Source: Pseudomonadota bacterium
GTDB taxonomy: Bacteria > Pseudomonadota > Gammaproteobacteria > Steroidobacterales > Steroidobacteraceae
Direction of reading: 5' to 3'
Assembly (NCBI GenBank): GCA_021780395.1
Contig: JAJXYU010000376.1
Location: 1 to 6,390 of the forward strand
DNA: 6,390 nucleotides
How positions within the stretch are numbered: position 1 is the first letter of the stretch; the number at the start of each line of letters is the position of its first letter. The position numbers and the translations under genes were made by a program. Below, piece after piece: positions 6,383-6,390 of the stretch. The notes under the pieces were generated by a model that did not search any database, was not told the origin of the DNA, and was given only the letters and a program-made list of their open reading frames with translations.

Positions 6383-6390
6383 CGCTGGTT

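Noticed and set aside
1..6390. A search by eye for CRISPR repeats, tRNA or rRNA genes, insertion-sequence ends, phage genes or toxin-antitoxin pairs
   Set aside because: None seen. The window is almost entirely filled by seven codirectional genes, and the gaps are 91 nt or less.

Overview
The window reads as GC-rich chromosomal DNA from a proteobacterium, most likely gammaproteobacterial or a close relative. The basis is the strong resemblance of the protein sequences to enterobacterial PrpB, PrpC and PrpD, and the gamma/beta-style N-terminus of SucA. This assignment comes from recalled family sequences, not from a search. Every gene I can support lies on the minus strand, so transcription runs from high to low coordinates. 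Intergenic gaps are 3 to 91 nt, and there are no RNA genes, mobile elements or CRISPR arrays.

In transcription order the layout is as follows. A 53-nt leader holding a GC-rich hairpin precedes an AraC-family regulator with an arabinose-binding-type N-terminal domain (6337-5234). A 91-nt intergenic region carries a good sigma-70 promoter and a candidate operator. Then come prpB, 2-methylisocitrate lyase (5142-4231); prpC, 2-methylcitrate synthase (4208-3048); prpD, iron-independent 2-methylcitrate dehydratase (3013-1580); a short-chain dehydrogenase 3 nt after prpD (1576-797); a small DUF5658-like membrane protein (731-237); and the first 58 codons of sucA, the 2-oxoglutarate dehydrogenase E1 subunit (175 to the window edge).

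Together prpC, prpD and prpB form the core of the 2-methylcitrate cycle. Propionyl-CoA plus oxaloacetate gives 2-methylcitrate (PrpC), which is dehydrated to 2-methyl-cis-aconitate (PrpD). That is rehydrated to 2-methylisocitrate by an aconitase not present here, then cleaved to pyruvate plus succinate (PrpB). Succinate enters the TCA cycle, to which the next gene, sucA, also belongs. prpE, acnD, prpF and a sigma-54-type PrpR are not in the window. The AraC protein is the obvious candidate regulator, and the sigma-70-like promoter fits a regulator that is not a sigma-54 activator.

This is mainly a recognisable metabolic operon, and I see no defence system or other exotic module. The parts worth a second look are the SDR tightly coupled to prpD, the AraC regulator with its candidate operator, and the small membrane protein between the prp genes and sucA.
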